A stretch of DNA of 64,000 bases from Dromaius novaehollandiae (Eukaryota; Chordata; Aves; Casuariiformes; Dromaiidae), in NCBI RefSeq assembly GCF_036370855.1, contig NC_088112.1:16608469-16672468 (forward strand), read 5' to 3'. How positions within the stretch are numbered: the first letter of the stretch is position 1; every line of letters begins with the position of its first letter. Position numbers and translations under genes: made by a program. This document shows, in pieces, positions 13,101 through 28,100 of this stretch. The notes below the pieces were generated by a model. The model did not search any database, was not told where the DNA came from, and worked only from the letters and a program-made list of their open reading frames with translations.

Positions 13101-16100
13101 AAACAAAAAAAACAAAATTCCCTCAGTCAACTAGAAGTATTTTACATGAAATCTCCAAGTCCCACACACTTACTGCAAAGAGAATGAAGGTCAATCTGGT
13201 ATTAAGATTTGGACACAGTTTAATACCATTTGTTGCACTCTAATGCTTCCATCACATGGCACAGCTCGTGTAGTTCTAGCTGCTGCTTTTGTCCATTAAA
13301 TAGACCAGACTTGCATATCCATTTGCCAAAGTTCTATTAATTCCCACTCAGTACCCTATTCAAGTGCTGCCTGTGTGTTTCAGTAAGCAGCCATTACATT
13401 CGTTTGCAGCTGAAGAGTTCTAGTGTTTCACAAGCTGCTTGCCTATTTAAAAGTCTTAGATCTGCAGCTGCAACACCATCTGAGTTACACAACTCCCACA
13501 TGGAAGAAGAAAAACAATTAAAAGATGGAAATAAACCACTGAAGTCGATATAATAGAAATAAGAAATATTTGCCACACTTGTACTTGGTTACCACACACG
13601 ATAATCTTGAAACAACTCTGTTGCAGCTAATAATCATTCAGCCATGCCACAGACTAGACTGAAGATAACACTACAGCTTAACTTGCTAGGCATGAGATTG
13701 TTTCCATGCTTTCTACAGCAATTGAAGAAGCCACTAAAAATGTTATTTTCCACTTCCCAAAGAGGGCCTCAGCCTAGGACAGGAGAATAATAACTTTGCA
13801 AGACTGACGTAAGCTATTGTTTAGTATAAATTTTAAGAGATTTAAACAATACACATTCTGCCTCCTGCACGATAAGCAGAAAGAACCTTCCTTTTACATT
13901 CTATAAATACTATGCCTTAGAAAAAGCTTCTTTGTATAACTGCATAGATATTGCATACAACAACCTATGCAGACCAGCAGTGAAGCATGATTCTCAAACC
14001 TTAGAAAAGTGGGGTGTGCACAGAGAGTTTAAAGAAAAAAAAGAAGGAAAGAAAAAAGGCAACATAACCTACCTTTAATCCTTGCCAAGGCAGACTGGTT
14101 CTGTTAAAGTACATCAATACATAGCCTAGAGACTCCATGTCATCTCGACGACTGTAAAAAGGTAAGTAAAACCCCTGAATTACACATTTCAGCATTTCAT
14201 ACTTTATTCCAAGAAGTGTGAACATTGCAAAGTTAAAAACAAAAATTAGGGAGCAAAAACTAAAACCAGTTTTGGTGCTAAGAAAGTCTCTTTTTAACAC
14301 AACTAAGACATCTGGAAGTTCAGGATACCACTGACACATATGTAACAAGTCACCAAAACCAGGAGAGTCTTTTCATCCTTCAAGCAAGTCAGTAGGTTTT
14401 GTGCATGGTTAAGTTTCTTCTATCTGCAGTTACACTGTAATACTTGGGGAAGCATAAAACTTAGGAAAAATAAAGAAAAAAATGAAGCGTTAAATGTCTT
14501 TCCCATTTAACCAAGTAGTTTGGATACAAAACTAAAGTTTTACAATGTATTCCTTGTTCATACAATAAAGAGATGTGAAATGTTACTAGAAAAATGAAAA
14601 TCTTTGGCCTTCTTTACAGATCTTTCCCTAAACCTTGCTTCAGTTGGAGACCAATACTGAACACAGCCTCAAAACAGCAGTGTATTTACAAAGGGCATAT
14701 AATTCCATTCTTTCCTCAATTTCTTTTGAGAAAAATAATCTCAAATATCTCCTTTAAAAAAGAAAAACAACTGGTATTTAAAAGGGTGCATGCATCGATC
14801 TGAGAGGTGCTGCTTTGCTTTCTGTTTCAAAGCAGTTTGTGAACTTTAGAAGTTAAGGGTCCATAGATTTCATGGAGAATCTGCATGCAGACTCATCTAA
14901 ATGGCTTCAAATGTTTTCTGTACTGCATATGCTCTAGATTCATGCTTCAGCTATATGAACACCATAATACTTTGCTATGCAGCTTTCATGATTACTAAGG
15001 CTAGTAGAGTTCACTGGGGCAGGGAGGAATGTTCCATGACCGTTTCCTCCCTGCAAAATTGCCTCTTCCCAGCTATAGTAGAGTCAGACTTTTCCTCTGA
15101 CTGCCCCTCTACTGCTGCTACCTATTTTACATGAGACAGAAAAATAATTTAATCCATTTTTCTCCTCCTGGTTCCCCTACCCAGAGAACCTGTCAGGTTT
15201 TGCTGCTGCTCTGCTACCCAAGCAGGATCTGCAGGAAAAGTATTTAGGTGATGGCAGAAAAGACCATACCACCCCAAGAAGCAGAAGCCGGAGAGGGTGG
15301 AGTATGAACAGGTTTATACATAAGGCTGAGAGAAGAACACGACTTTTACTTGAGCACAACCTAAAAGAACCTGAACAAATCTGCTGCCTCCAGAGCTTTA
15401 CATTAGAAGAAAAACTACAGGTGAAGCTTCACATTACAGAGGGCTGGGCTGCCATACAGGGAGACCTGGAAAGACTAGAGAGCTGGGCAGAGAGGAACCT
15501 CATGAAGTTTAACAAAGGCAAGTGTAGAGTCCTGCACCTAGGAAGGAATAATCCCATGCACCAGTACAGGTTGGGAGTTGATCTGCTGGAAAGCAGCTCT
15601 GCAGAGAAGGACCTGGGAGTCCTGGTGGACAAGTTGAACATGAGTCAGCAATGTACCCTTGTGGCCAAGAAGGCCAATGGTATCCTGGGGTGCATTAGGA
15701 AGAGCACTGCCAGCAGGTCGAGGGAGGTTATCCTCCCCATCTACTCAACGCTGGTGAGCCCACATCTGGAGTACTGTGTCCTATTCTGGGCTCCCCAGTA
15801 CAAGAGAGAGATGGCACTCCTGGAGAGAGTCCAGCACAGGGCTGCTGGGATGATTAGGGGACTGGAGCATGTCTCTTCTGAGGAAGGGCTGAGCGAGCCG
15901 GGCCTGGAGAAGAGAAGACTGAGAGGAGATCTTATCAATGTATACAAATATCTTAAGGGAGGGTGTAAAGGGAATGGGGCCAGACTATTTTCAGTGGTGC
16001 CCAGCAACAGGACAAGAGGCAACAGGCACAAACTGAAACACAGGAAGTTCCATCTGAATATGAGGAAAAACTTCTTCACTGTGAGGGTGACAGGGCACTG

Positions 16101-19100
16101 GAACAGGTTGCCTTCCTTGGACATATTCAAAAGCTGTCTGGATGCAATCCTGTGCGACGTGCTCTAGGTGACCCTGCTTGAGCAGAGGGGTTGGACTAGA
16201 TGATTTCCAGAGGTCCCTTCCAACCTCAACCACTCTGTGACTATTACAGCCAAGCCAATATAACCACTAGTTACTGCCAAAAAGTGCCTCCCCCTCCCCC
16301 TCCTCCCACCCCCCAAAGTCTTGTACCAGCTTCCTGACCTCTCAGGGGGCCAGTTCAGGGAGTTAACCCAGTAGAAAAATCAACTCTGTTCCCTGAGCCA
16401 GTTCACCACGAGGACAAACAAGTACTAGCTGTGCACCAGGGTCAAGGAAGAGAAGAGGGGTTCATTCCTCCTGACAGCAGCAAGCTCTTACGTCATCTTA
16501 GCTGCTACATGAAACCACAACCAAGGTCAAAGGGGTGAAAAATGATAGTAAATAAGACCACAAACTCCAGCCTGCAGAACTTGCTAGTTCCATTAGACTT
16601 GCAGATTTTAATCATCAACAGAATCCAGTGAACCAGTACAGAGCCATGACCTACAATTACATTTTCATAGAAGGCAGTAGTGGATTCAGCAGGCATAAAG
16701 GCATTAAAAGATTCCATCCACCACTCGGTTCATTCTTTTAGTGTTTAAATACATAATTTTGTAGTAAAAAGTACGTAATTCAATTTTGAAACCTTTTTTG
16801 GAAATATTACATTTGAGTATATACTGATAAAAGTGCATTTCAGGATTTGGAAGACAGGATGATAGTCTACATTACTAAAACAAGAAATGGAGAATTTCAT
16901 AAACTAGCTGCCATTACATATGAGAGGACATTCTGTAACAGTTTAAGTAAAGCACTAACAGTTGAAACATCCTGCCATAGAACTTCAGGGCTGGCTTCTC
17001 TTGATTACAGGAACATTGTTTGCCTCACTGCTTGCTTCTAGACAGTTTAATGACTTTTAATATGGACCACACTATATTTCTAATTACATCAGAATTCCCA
17101 GTGCCAGGAGACAGGACACAAGGCCTCTAACTGGATCTAAAAGCAATACTGCTTTGCAGTTCCCTCCCTTCATTGTATGGGGCTAGCACAGCTATTTCAT
17201 TACAAGAAAAGCTTAAGGTCTATAGTACGCATGTGGTTACTTCAGAAATCGCACCCATCATTTGCCTTACCTGATCCACATATCGAGTAAGCTTAAATAA
17301 TGACATTGAATTAAGGAACCTTAAGAAAATTGAAGCAAAGAGGAAATATGCTCCATTTTAAAGCCCCAAATATTTCTAAGTTACATGTTCTGTTGAAGTC
17401 AGGCGCTAGAAATTCTGTTGTTACAATCTTAATTAAATCAAAGGTCCAAGGCACAGACATTCAGGGAAGATTTAACTATGTCTTTAAGTGACCCTAGTGT
17501 CATGAGGTAAAGCCATGATATTACACCTATATGTTACAATATCTAGGTGTACCAAGCAAGGAACAAGGGAGGCACTATTCGGTATCTCATGAGTGTCTAA
17601 CACATGTTTCCGAAGAACCCTCAGTGCTACCTCCGCTGGACTGGACTACTGCTAGGACACTGTAGCAGCAACATGCTTTTGAGCCAGACAATAAAAGTGT
17701 TTTTGTTGATTAAGCAGAGCTTTTTTTTTTTTTTTTTTTTTTTTAAAGTAAAGTAGCTAAGCCCAAATTTTAGGTAAAACAGCACTGCGGCTACTCTTAT
17801 GTATATCAGAAGCCAAAATACAATTGAGTGAAGTACTATGATTATGAAGTCTTGTTTGCAGGCAATAGGATAAACAGTAGTTGGAGAACTTGAAGGGGGA
17901 GGAAGACGATAGGACAAAGATACCACCGTTAGAATAAATACCCTTTTTAGCTACAGAATTGCTTTTCCAGTGAGTCAATAGTGGCATCAACAGGTACAAA
18001 CACAATGAGGAAAATGCACCATTGTATTTGTGAAGGTCCTCTGATACCCTTCAGATCTACCTGAAAGTATAGCTTGTCCTTAGAAAATGTATTTAGAACA
18101 CGCACCTCTCATGCCTGCAAGATTTAGCCTCTCGAGGAAGCAGCTTATTAGATGCCTTGTTTTTCTTTTTTATCCTTCTATAAGCAGCCAGAAAGAAAAG
18201 TCCTTGCTACAGTGAAATATACACACTTATTCACATAAAATTAGTTTAGAAACTTCAGAATCTTACAAGTAAGATCATCTTACAACCTCCAAGAACACAG
18301 CAGTAATCTCCTTAAACTCACCTCTGTTCAATGCCAAGATGTGCATTGATACTGGCATATCGAGCTGTGCCAGTGAGATTTTTGTCTTCTCTGTATGGTA
18401 TGTGTTGTCTTGTCCTGTTGTCCCGGTACTTTTTGGCCAAACCAAAGTCAATAAGGAATAACTTAAAGAGAAATGAAAATCGATTATATTCCCACACAAT
18501 ATAAGAAATTCCAACCTCTTTTACTAGGTATTAGCTATAATTTAAGACAACCACACAACGTAAGAGCCTACAGTTTAGAGGAAGCAAAGTAACATTGCAG
18601 AGTCTCAAATAGCTTTAACTAGCAAGTTCAAAATCTTAATACTGAATTAGTTCAAGCCTTTTCTCAGTCCAATGGAATAGATTAGATTGTGCTACTCAAC
18701 ACTTGTAGCTTAGTTCTAAACTATTTTGTGTTACTACTGTAGTCTGTATCACACTAGCTCAATAACTACAATGCACAATTTAGGAAGGGAAATAACGTGC
18801 AAAAGTACACTTCACAAAAACCCACTCACACTGAAGCAGTTTACACATACAGGTAGTTAATGGCAGCTCAGCAACTTAATGCAAATGATGTGCTATACTT
18901 CTCTACTTAATCATAAAGAACACAGGCCATTCTGCAGAGTATACAGCCAAAAACTTCAACAGCAAACAAGACACCTTGCTTTCAATCATATGCCCATTTT
19001 AAGACTACCAGAACACTATCACAGCAGCATGAAACTCTTGTTGATTATATTAATAGAGCCAGGAAGCTGGAGCCTAGTACATGGAATCCAATTTAGGTTT

Positions 19101-22100
19101 CTAATAATCAAGCTTGCCCAAGGATTTGGTATTTAGCAACTACTGCGCGTGTGCTAATTAGTGTGCTAACAGCCAGCCTATCTACAAAGATTAATACAGG
19201 TTTTATCTTCTTGTGACAAGATTTCAGGACTAGACAACAAAAGCTAAGGCAGAAGTACATAAGAAGCATTTCAAGTTCTAGCAATCAATCTTCAAGCTAC
19301 TTATCATCCAGCAGAATGCCTGATTCCATTGCTGGGATTAATGCTACAGGATCAGGAACTACAATCCCTATAAATTCATGAATACTGGTAAGGCAGGTAT
19401 TGGGGGAAAGCAGAGGGGTGGTGATGGGAAGAAGACAAGGTTAAGCAATTCTCCAAAAAACTATTCAGTGTCACCTTAAAGGTGATTCCGGAACAGAAGA
19501 TAAAACTTTAAACGCAAACAAGTGACAGATTGACTTGCAGGTGAATCTGGAGACAGAAAGAAAGGCTCATTTGGGCACACTGGAACTGCTGTGAACTATA
19601 AAGCAATCCTTGACATGGAAGTATCATAAAGATACTGAAGAACTGAAGATTTCTGAAGTGCACCGTAGCTATTTTTTAGAACAGCTAGTTGAAGCTTTTG
19701 TAAAAAAAACTTCAGTAGCCTAGAAAGAAAAAAAACTCAAAAGACCTCTCAAACCACACATGTCAGAGCAGAAAAATGTTCAGTTGAAATCTTGCCACAA
19801 TTTCTATACAACCACAAAGCATAGCTCTTCCGCATTTGCTTTCTACAAGTTATTCTACTGAAAGCCACCCCAAGAGCCTAGAATGCTTTGAACAAGAGGA
19901 TGCCAAGCAAGTTTGAATCTTCTGCACTGGTCAGACAACAGTTTGGGAAGGCAGAGGATGGGGGGAAGGTAGTGGGGGGTTCTTTTCTTTGTTGCACCCA
20001 ATACAGCTACCACTAGAGGTAGGTATTCACTTAGTGAGCAAGAACGTGTTTTCAAACTACCAGGAAAATTAGTGATTTTGATACTGAACTCCTAAAGCAG
20101 ACAGTGGAAAGCTTGTATGTGATTACTATACTGCAAATGCAACTTTCCTAGAAGCAAAACTTGATCTCAAATGCAATCTCTTATTTTCTGATTAAAGCTT
20201 TGTAATCTGCTGACAGCCTCTGATGTGTAGTTTGCAATAGTTACTTTCGCAGGATCTTTGCTAATTAGTTTAAGCAAAACACTATGCCTTGAGCAAGGGA
20301 AAAAAACCAAGCACTATGCACACAGCCAGAATATTTTCACTGTACAGGAAGCTGCAAACACTTTGAAGAATTCAAAATCTTTACTTGCTTTCTGTAATCC
20401 TGGGGATCTTTCCATTAATAATGGTACGAAGGGACAAAGTCACAGATCTAGAATCTATAGTTAACACTGAAAGTATGCCTCTAATACATAAATACTTGGT
20501 GTCTAGCCCTTAAATTTATTTGGTACATACATGTTAAGACTGACTACTTTATTCCAAAAAGTTAAAGGCAAATCATGCTCTGTCTCTTCCACAGCTATTA
20601 CAGGTGCTATATTCTAGATTTGAACGAGGAGGCTCTCTACACTCAAGATGCATGAGAAGGGCCTTTAAAAAAAAACAGAATCAACTGAGCAATGCAGTCC
20701 TGTTTTTCACTAGTCAAGTAACTGGATATTATTTTATGGTGCCGAGTTCTCTGGGGAAGTTTACTTTGTTGCCTAGCTTAGGCTCACTTTGTATTTCCCG
20801 TTCTAGATGGGCAGAAGTTAAAGGAATACAATCACCTTGAAAGAAGTTAAGTTGGAAGATATAGATCTGATTTGAATGAGCACAGAATCGACTGATAACC
20901 AGCCAGCACTGACACATAAGTATTTCCACAGGTAACCTCATACCACCTTCGTTCTGTTTGTTGCACGATCAGCAGGAAACTGGAGAAGTAGAGCAAGATT
21001 TCTGCCAAGAGCAACTAGGCAAGTAGATCAAAGTTTCTGCCTCAACTGATAAGTAAGTTTGAGAAGCAGACAACACAAGCCTGTCACTTTGCATACAGCA
21101 CAGCTAACTGCCTGGGATTTAATAAGTGAAGATTATTGTTGTGGAAAGCTACTAACTGATTCCATGGACAAACTCCTGAGCTATTATTTGTATTCAGCAA
21201 TTTCCAGCTGTCCTGCTAGAAACCGGCATATGTCTTCGTTTCTTTCCAACCCATCTTCTTCTCTTAAAGGAGTCAGGAGTTCTACACTTCACTTTACAAG
21301 ATAAGCTTGTGCTTATCCAAGACACAGCATATTGGAGTTGTCTCATTTTGATCCACTGAGCTCATAAAATAAGAGAATTCTCAAACAGTTGGAAAGCTTA
21401 TGAACAAAAACTGCATGGGGAAAGAGCCCGGCTGGAGGGATAGTAGAATTTCTCCATGTGCATTCAAAGACACTGCAGGAACCCTACAGGAAGACAAGTA
21501 AACAGCCCTACACAAAAACCCTGCTATTCTTCTAGAATGGCAAGTCTACCCCTTCAATACATGGAACAGATTGCCTTTCAGTTTTTAAAGACAAAAATAA
21601 AACTTGCTTCTGCATTTGAAATCAAGCACGTACATTTAGCCCTTTAAAAATCAAGTTTAGAAATAACTTCACAATTTAAACAAGCGCCACAGGGAAACAT
21701 CTTAGTAATGTCACATGTTTGCCAAGTATGTCTGAATAATGCCAACATAAGAGGTGCTTTTGCAAGGTCTACATTCTCCAGAAAGAAAGAAAAACAAAAC
21801 AAAAAATAAAGCACATGAACTTGGGGTTGAGGTTGGAATAGGAGACAGTTCAGACCTGGTTTAATCCTGAGAAAGATGGGTCCTGAGAAGTACTAACAGT
21901 CATGCTTCTTTTCCTCTTCCCCACTGGAGATTCTAAACACTGAACAAACAATAGAGGGTGGCAGTGCATCAAACAGTATTGCTTACATTGCAACAATGGC
22001 CGGCGCAGACAGGCAACACCGAGGCGTTCGAGAAAGAACAGGGTAGCCAAATGCCATCCTTCTTCCACCAAGCACTGTAGTTTTCCAAAAGCTATGTTTT

Positions 22101-25100
22101 TTGTTTGTTTGTTTTAAGGAGGAAATTTGAAAGATGTGGCAAGATAAATTTGAACTGCGAGCCACTTCAAAATGACACTGCCTTGAACAGGGATAGCAAT
22201 GGTGACATTTGGCTCTATTAAAAAAGGAAATTGAAGCTGTGCTTACAAAAGCATCCTTTGGTTCCACAAACTGCCCTTCCCCCAAAAGACATTTAGAAGA
22301 AGTAAATCTTCAGTAAGGAAGAGGTAGAAGGCATTTAGTCACCTTAAAGTTTACTTTCATAAGCATGCAGGGCTTATTTCTAGCAGAGCTGAAAATTTAC
22401 CTTTTACAGTGGGAGCAAAGTCTCTCCCAATCATCAAATTAAAAATTTGAAAAAAATCAATTGATTTTGTCTGTATTTTTAAAATATAACTGTCAGGAAG
22501 CTACTGGAACAAGATTACCGTGCTATTCTAGTCTTTGTGGCTGATGCATCCTTAAGCAGTGTGTGGACAGCTTTAAAAAAAACAAAAACAAAAAAACAAA
22601 CAAAAACCAACAACCACCCCAAACTACACTTAACTACAAAAAGAAACAAAATAAATACTGCGTGGTGCCAAGTGTTACCTAGATAAAGCATCTACTATTT
22701 CCAAACTGAAGCAGCTTGTTTCTCATTTTGCATAACCAAATGTGTAAACCAATCAATTTGCACTTTTGTCAAGAACTATCTCCCTTATCTCAAACCCTGC
22801 ATCAGTAAACGAAGCCCATGCTCACAGAAAGTGTTTATCAGTGTATCATTGTGTGGTTCCCTAACTAATCTACAAATGGAAGAAACTGAAAAATCATGGT
22901 TTACAGGCAATTTTGGTTTTCCATTTCAGCTGATGCAAATCTAATGTGTTCCTCTACTAAAATAAGTACAGCAGCGTTTTCTAGGCCATTATTCCATGTC
23001 AAGACAAAACAAAGTGCAGCAATGCCAACCCAGCATGACTGTGCAAAAGTAGAGAAAAATGGCCCAAGAAAGAACGCTTGGAAATCAGATGCTAAGACTA
23101 GGAAAAAATTAAAATTTTCTAGTTATACTGCTAAGTCATGCCAGAAAATTAAGGAGCCTAAACGCTCAGCACAGCAGAGAAAAATAGAGCTCTACAGAGT
23201 GAAAGTATGAAACTTGGGAACAAGCAAAGTTTAATAGCAACAGGATTACATGAAAACTACCTCTCATTTGGACTGTTACAAACTTTTCCAACATAGTTAA
23301 AACTAAACATTCAGTGCATTGCACCTCTTCAGATAAGAGCATAAACTCATGTTAATCAAGTTTTCCCCTTCTAATGATCATGGCCCTGAAGTTGGCATTC
23401 ATACAGGCAAACAAAGGTAAACATTTTAAATACTAATAGTGCCTAAAGACCATAGACATTCTCTGATGGCATATAGAGAACATAAGTGGGAATCTTGCTT
23501 CCAATAAACAGCTTGATCATGTAACATTTGTCCTTAAGTTAATTTCTATTAAGTAGCATGCTTAATGCATTGCCAATGCTGCCTGTCTGCCCGAGCTCGA
23601 CACACAAATTGCAAGATTAAGCATTTCACTCAAGAGAACTAAAAATAAAAATAAAAAAACAAAACCAGTATTTTTCTATGTAAGGTTTTCAATTGGAAAC
23701 ATGCACTTCTGACTAAGTTTACCCATTCAAACAAATTTAACCACCTCAGCACCTCCCCCTCCCACTGTTCATTACATCATGAAATTCATTGAGAGCAGTT
23801 TCTGTTGTACAACATATTCAGCTACTCTACATCTTAACATTTTCCATCAACATATTTGCACAAATTCATTTATTTATAAAGACAACGATTTATCTACATG
23901 CTGACTGTTAGTCATATCCACAATTCTCATGGCTGAAGAGGTCTCTTTACCAGTCAGTCACTGCAAGCTTTAATGCCCTGATGACTGGTAGCTCAGGAGC
24001 TCCCACGCTGGCACAAATTCTTTTCATCCCAGGAAGTCAGTCCCAAAGCCAAAGATAAGATTTAACTTTAACATTAAGGTAAAAAATGCTATTACAGTAG
24101 TTATCTCAATAATGAAATACCATCATTGAGAAAAGTAGCCAAGTATTCTCCAGGCTTAGTTTATATTCTTGTTGCAAGCCTAGAAATCATCATGCAGTCA
24201 AGTCCATCTCACAGGGTGGGTGAGAGACCTGTATGTGTGTATTACTGCATTTAGCAGTAGACACTGGGAAATCCAAGTTCTTGCACCAAAGAATTATGGC
24301 TTTAGCATCCAAAACATCAATTCAGCAATGAGTTTTTAAAAAAAGCTATGCAGCTAGAATAAAGTCTATCATAGCCATTCTCTTTGGATCGTTCAAGCAA
24401 AAAGCATTAGACTAACCTTATTACAGTGACGCCCGATACCCATTAGGAAGTTATCTGGTTTAATGTCTCTGTGTATAAAATTCTTTGTGTGCACATATTC
24501 AATTCTACTGATCATCTGTAAAACAAAGAATAGTTAGGATTTCAATGACAGCAATACAATTCACTTAAGCCTGAAATAAAGTATGACTTTCCAGTGCTGT
24601 CTTTCTCTGCAACTTAAGCTGAGAAGCTTGATTTATTAACCAAATAAGATACTTGCTAAATGAAAACCACGTCTCCTCTTAGACTGTTCAAAGAAATGTA
24701 CTTCTCAAGTATTAAGCCATTTAAAGAAACTATATAATCTTGGAATCTATATATATAGACTATATAACCTATAAACTATATAATCAGGAATGGGCAGATC
24801 AAATGCCTGAAACTACTTCCCAGACATTCTAGTTTGTCTGACAGTGATATCCCATTAGTGAATAATTGTTTTGAACTACAGTTTTAAAAGAAAAGGTTTT
24901 AAATACCTACCACAAAACAATTTTAAAATTCTTTTTTCAACTGTTACTCATTCATCCTGTTCCAAGCATCACTTTTTCAGTCAACACAGTTCTCATATAG
25001 CAAGTAACAACTTGTTTGTGGCCCACACTGTCATAGCCAGGCTACCACAATCCAAGAACAGCCAGCAATCAAGATGCAAAGAAGTTCTGGCATATCCATA

Positions 25101-28100
25101 TCATCATATATGGTGATGCTGTTTCCTATGTACTAGATCACAGCACGTGTCTGTGGTACAGCTTTTTAACTAAGACATACTTCATGAAGTTTTCAGTGAG
25201 TTTAAATACGTTACAGCATCATACCCTTGGCAGCAGTTCTACTGAACTGTCTCCTAAGAGTCAGTTTCTTACAGATAGGCTGTATGGTATCATTGCATGT
25301 TCCCAGATGATAACTGATTAGTGTTTATCATATAAAGAAAAACTACAAGAAAGCCATATAGATGTCCTGAAGTTGCTGTATTATCCTGACTCTAGCTAAG
25401 TGAGCAATTCTTTCTAAAGCAAGTATATCAGTCACATAAAGCAGCTGAGAAAAGGGACAGCTGACCTTTGTCTCCATACAAATGCTGTGAACTTCCTTGG
25501 CTAAGAGCCTGGGATTCTATGACCACCTGGCTAAGTGACAATTTGGTACTAACATCAATTGGATAATATTAGGCGAAATTTAAACTACCATTGAAAATTC
25601 AACTTGAGAATCCCTTATTGTCTTCTAAAGTAACTGAAGACAGAACTAAATAGTAAAAGAATAAATATGGCTGAGCATTTCAAACACTGTACTCTCATGA
25701 CCAAGTTCAAAAAAAGTAAATTGTTAGAAAAGGCTAAATCTAGACATTTCTGATACCTTGAGTACCAGAGCTCAGTTTTAGAGGCCTAGTTAAGTTTGAA
25801 GTAAAGAGCAGCAACTCCACTAACAATTTAGAGAGCTGTCTTAAGTACTGTAACAGTCAAACCAGTTATTAGCTGATGCTCTGGTACGAGAAATAGAACA
25901 GGAGGCTGAGTGGATGGTGACATTCAATGAGAACAGGTGTGTAGACCTGCACATTGCCCATTTATCAATGTGGCTAGTCAACTCTTCACAGGTTTTCACT
26001 GAACCAGATCAAACCAGAATCAAAGACTGCTTTACCTTCTACCACCACCCCACTACTGATCTTAGCAGTTAATCTACTCTAAACATTATTCTCAATACTT
26101 CATTGAAACCATGCCTGTTTGATTTGCAGCAGCAATGAGTAGGCATCTGTGCTGCACTCTTACTACAGACCTAGGTATGCCACAGCACATAGAAGTTTAC
26201 CATTACTTTGTTCCTTTATAGGTCAAGTGTTTACTTCACTATAAGGAATACAGCATCACACATTATTTAACCCACCTGAAAGGAACCATGTTGCAGAAAA
26301 TACTTAAAGGTTTTTAAATTCCTTACAGTAAGATCTGTACATACCTGGTCTGCTAACATAAGTACTGTTTTCATCGTAAACCTGCGAGAACAGAAGTTGA
26401 AAAGGTCTTCAAGGCTGGGACCAAGAAGATCCATAACTAGAACATTGTAATCCTTTTCTTGACCATACCACCTGCAACAAAGAAAATTATTCAGTATTAG
26501 CAGGAATCTTAAAAATTTGAACCTTAGCCATTAGTAAATATTACTGAGCCAAGCAGTCCAACTATCATCAAGTGGCAGAGACAGTTACTATACTTCTGAA
26601 CATACAAATACTGCCATCCACAAAATGGAGTTGTGGAATACAACATACAGTTGTAGAGCATCAAACACTTTGAAATCCTCGTGCTAAAGCCTTTGAGTTT
26701 CTAGGAGAGTAACAATTATAAAAGATGTATCCTATTACTTCCAAGCAAGTTGTACTAAACTCTCAGCTGGATGAGTTCCATTTTAAGCTTCTTGCCATCA
26801 ACTCTCAGGAAACAGCTGTCAGTGCCAGTGTAAGTTCAGTTAACTTCTGTTCACAGAGAGACCAACTAAAAACAGCACCGAGGCACTTTACTTTCCAGTT
26901 ACTCTGACAGGAGATGCTCACCCCCTTCTTTTTGTATAGGGGAATATTCTACAGGAATAAGCATCAATTTAGAAAGCTGATTAAAAATATTGGAGCTAGT
27001 AATATCATTTATTTTTCCTGGAAACAAAATCTGAGGTCAAAACAGAATACATTAATTGAAAAGAGGGCATGCATTTAATTTTCAGTTAAGGGAACATGCT
27101 TCAATTTTTAAGTTTTAGCAGCAACTGAAATACCACATACCAAAATTCAAAAGCAACCAAAGCAGAAGCCATCAGGAGCTGTCAGTGCAAGAAGCCTAAC
27201 TTGAAACTCATCTGCAAGATACCTTACATTCCTACCATTGTTTCCTGTATTATTCAACTTCATAGAAACTTTACTAAAATTCTTTAGTGTTATTTTCAGG
27301 TATGACTCCCCTGCAACAGACCAAAGCAGCTCATGCAGATAACTCATATACTACCATTCATCCAAATTTAACAGCTAACTGAAAGTACCAGGTACAATGG
27401 CAATCAAGTTCTCCTGTCCTATTAAGTAGATGATAAAGACTCTTTACTAGGTTTGCCAGACCATACAAGAAAAAAAACTTAAATGTCAAAAAAAAGGTTG
27501 CAGCAATATAAACACAAACACACACTTTCCATCACAACCAAGCAGACTGTGACATCCACCTGTGTCTGTTCTGACAATTCTGGGCAAGGGAAGAAATATT
27601 TAAAAGATATATATGCTGTCAGGATGAGCAGAGGCTTCCCGTCCATACTCTTCCTTCCAATCAATGTATAGCATTTGCATCACTGTATTGTCTTGCTTTA
27701 TCTGCAACAGGAAGGAGAGTATTTCATGACCTCAGCAGCCTGAGAAGGACTGGAGTCATGCCTTCTACTTTTTCAAGTCTCAGCTGTGAATTCCAACACT
27801 TCAAATTGGGCATTGAAGGACAGAACCTAAATACTCTCCCTTGAAGTCCTTCTGCACATTCCAGATAGCTACAGTTAAGTGAGGGGGGTGTGTGCAAAAT
27901 ACTGTTTAGGAAGCTGTGCTGAGTAGCAGATCACTGCAAAGACTGGACACCCTACTGGCCAGAAGGCTGCCTTTTGTCTTTGCTAGGCAGCCAGTCCTTG
28001 TGACAAGGACCTAGTACTAGCAGTCAATGGATTAGGCAATAAGCAACTGCCTCCTGGAAGAGATTCGAGGTTTCCAGCAACAGTGGTGAAGCTAAGATAC

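Larger units (their letters stand above)
14152..18321 (-). other. CSNK1A1: CSNK1A1 intron 5
   Basis: A 4.2-kb intron with donor GTGAGT and acceptor TTTTTACAG. It hosts a CR1 LINE copy (about 15430-16245) in the opposite orientation to the gene and a 24-base T run at 17721-17744. The remainder is unremarkable AT-rich DNA. Confidence 0.9.

Noticed and set aside
24977-25107. Possible minus-strand C/D snoRNA in intron 3 (ATGATGA with a CTGA about 120 nt on)
   Set aside because: The spacing is too long, no terminal stem is seen and no other box pairs with it.
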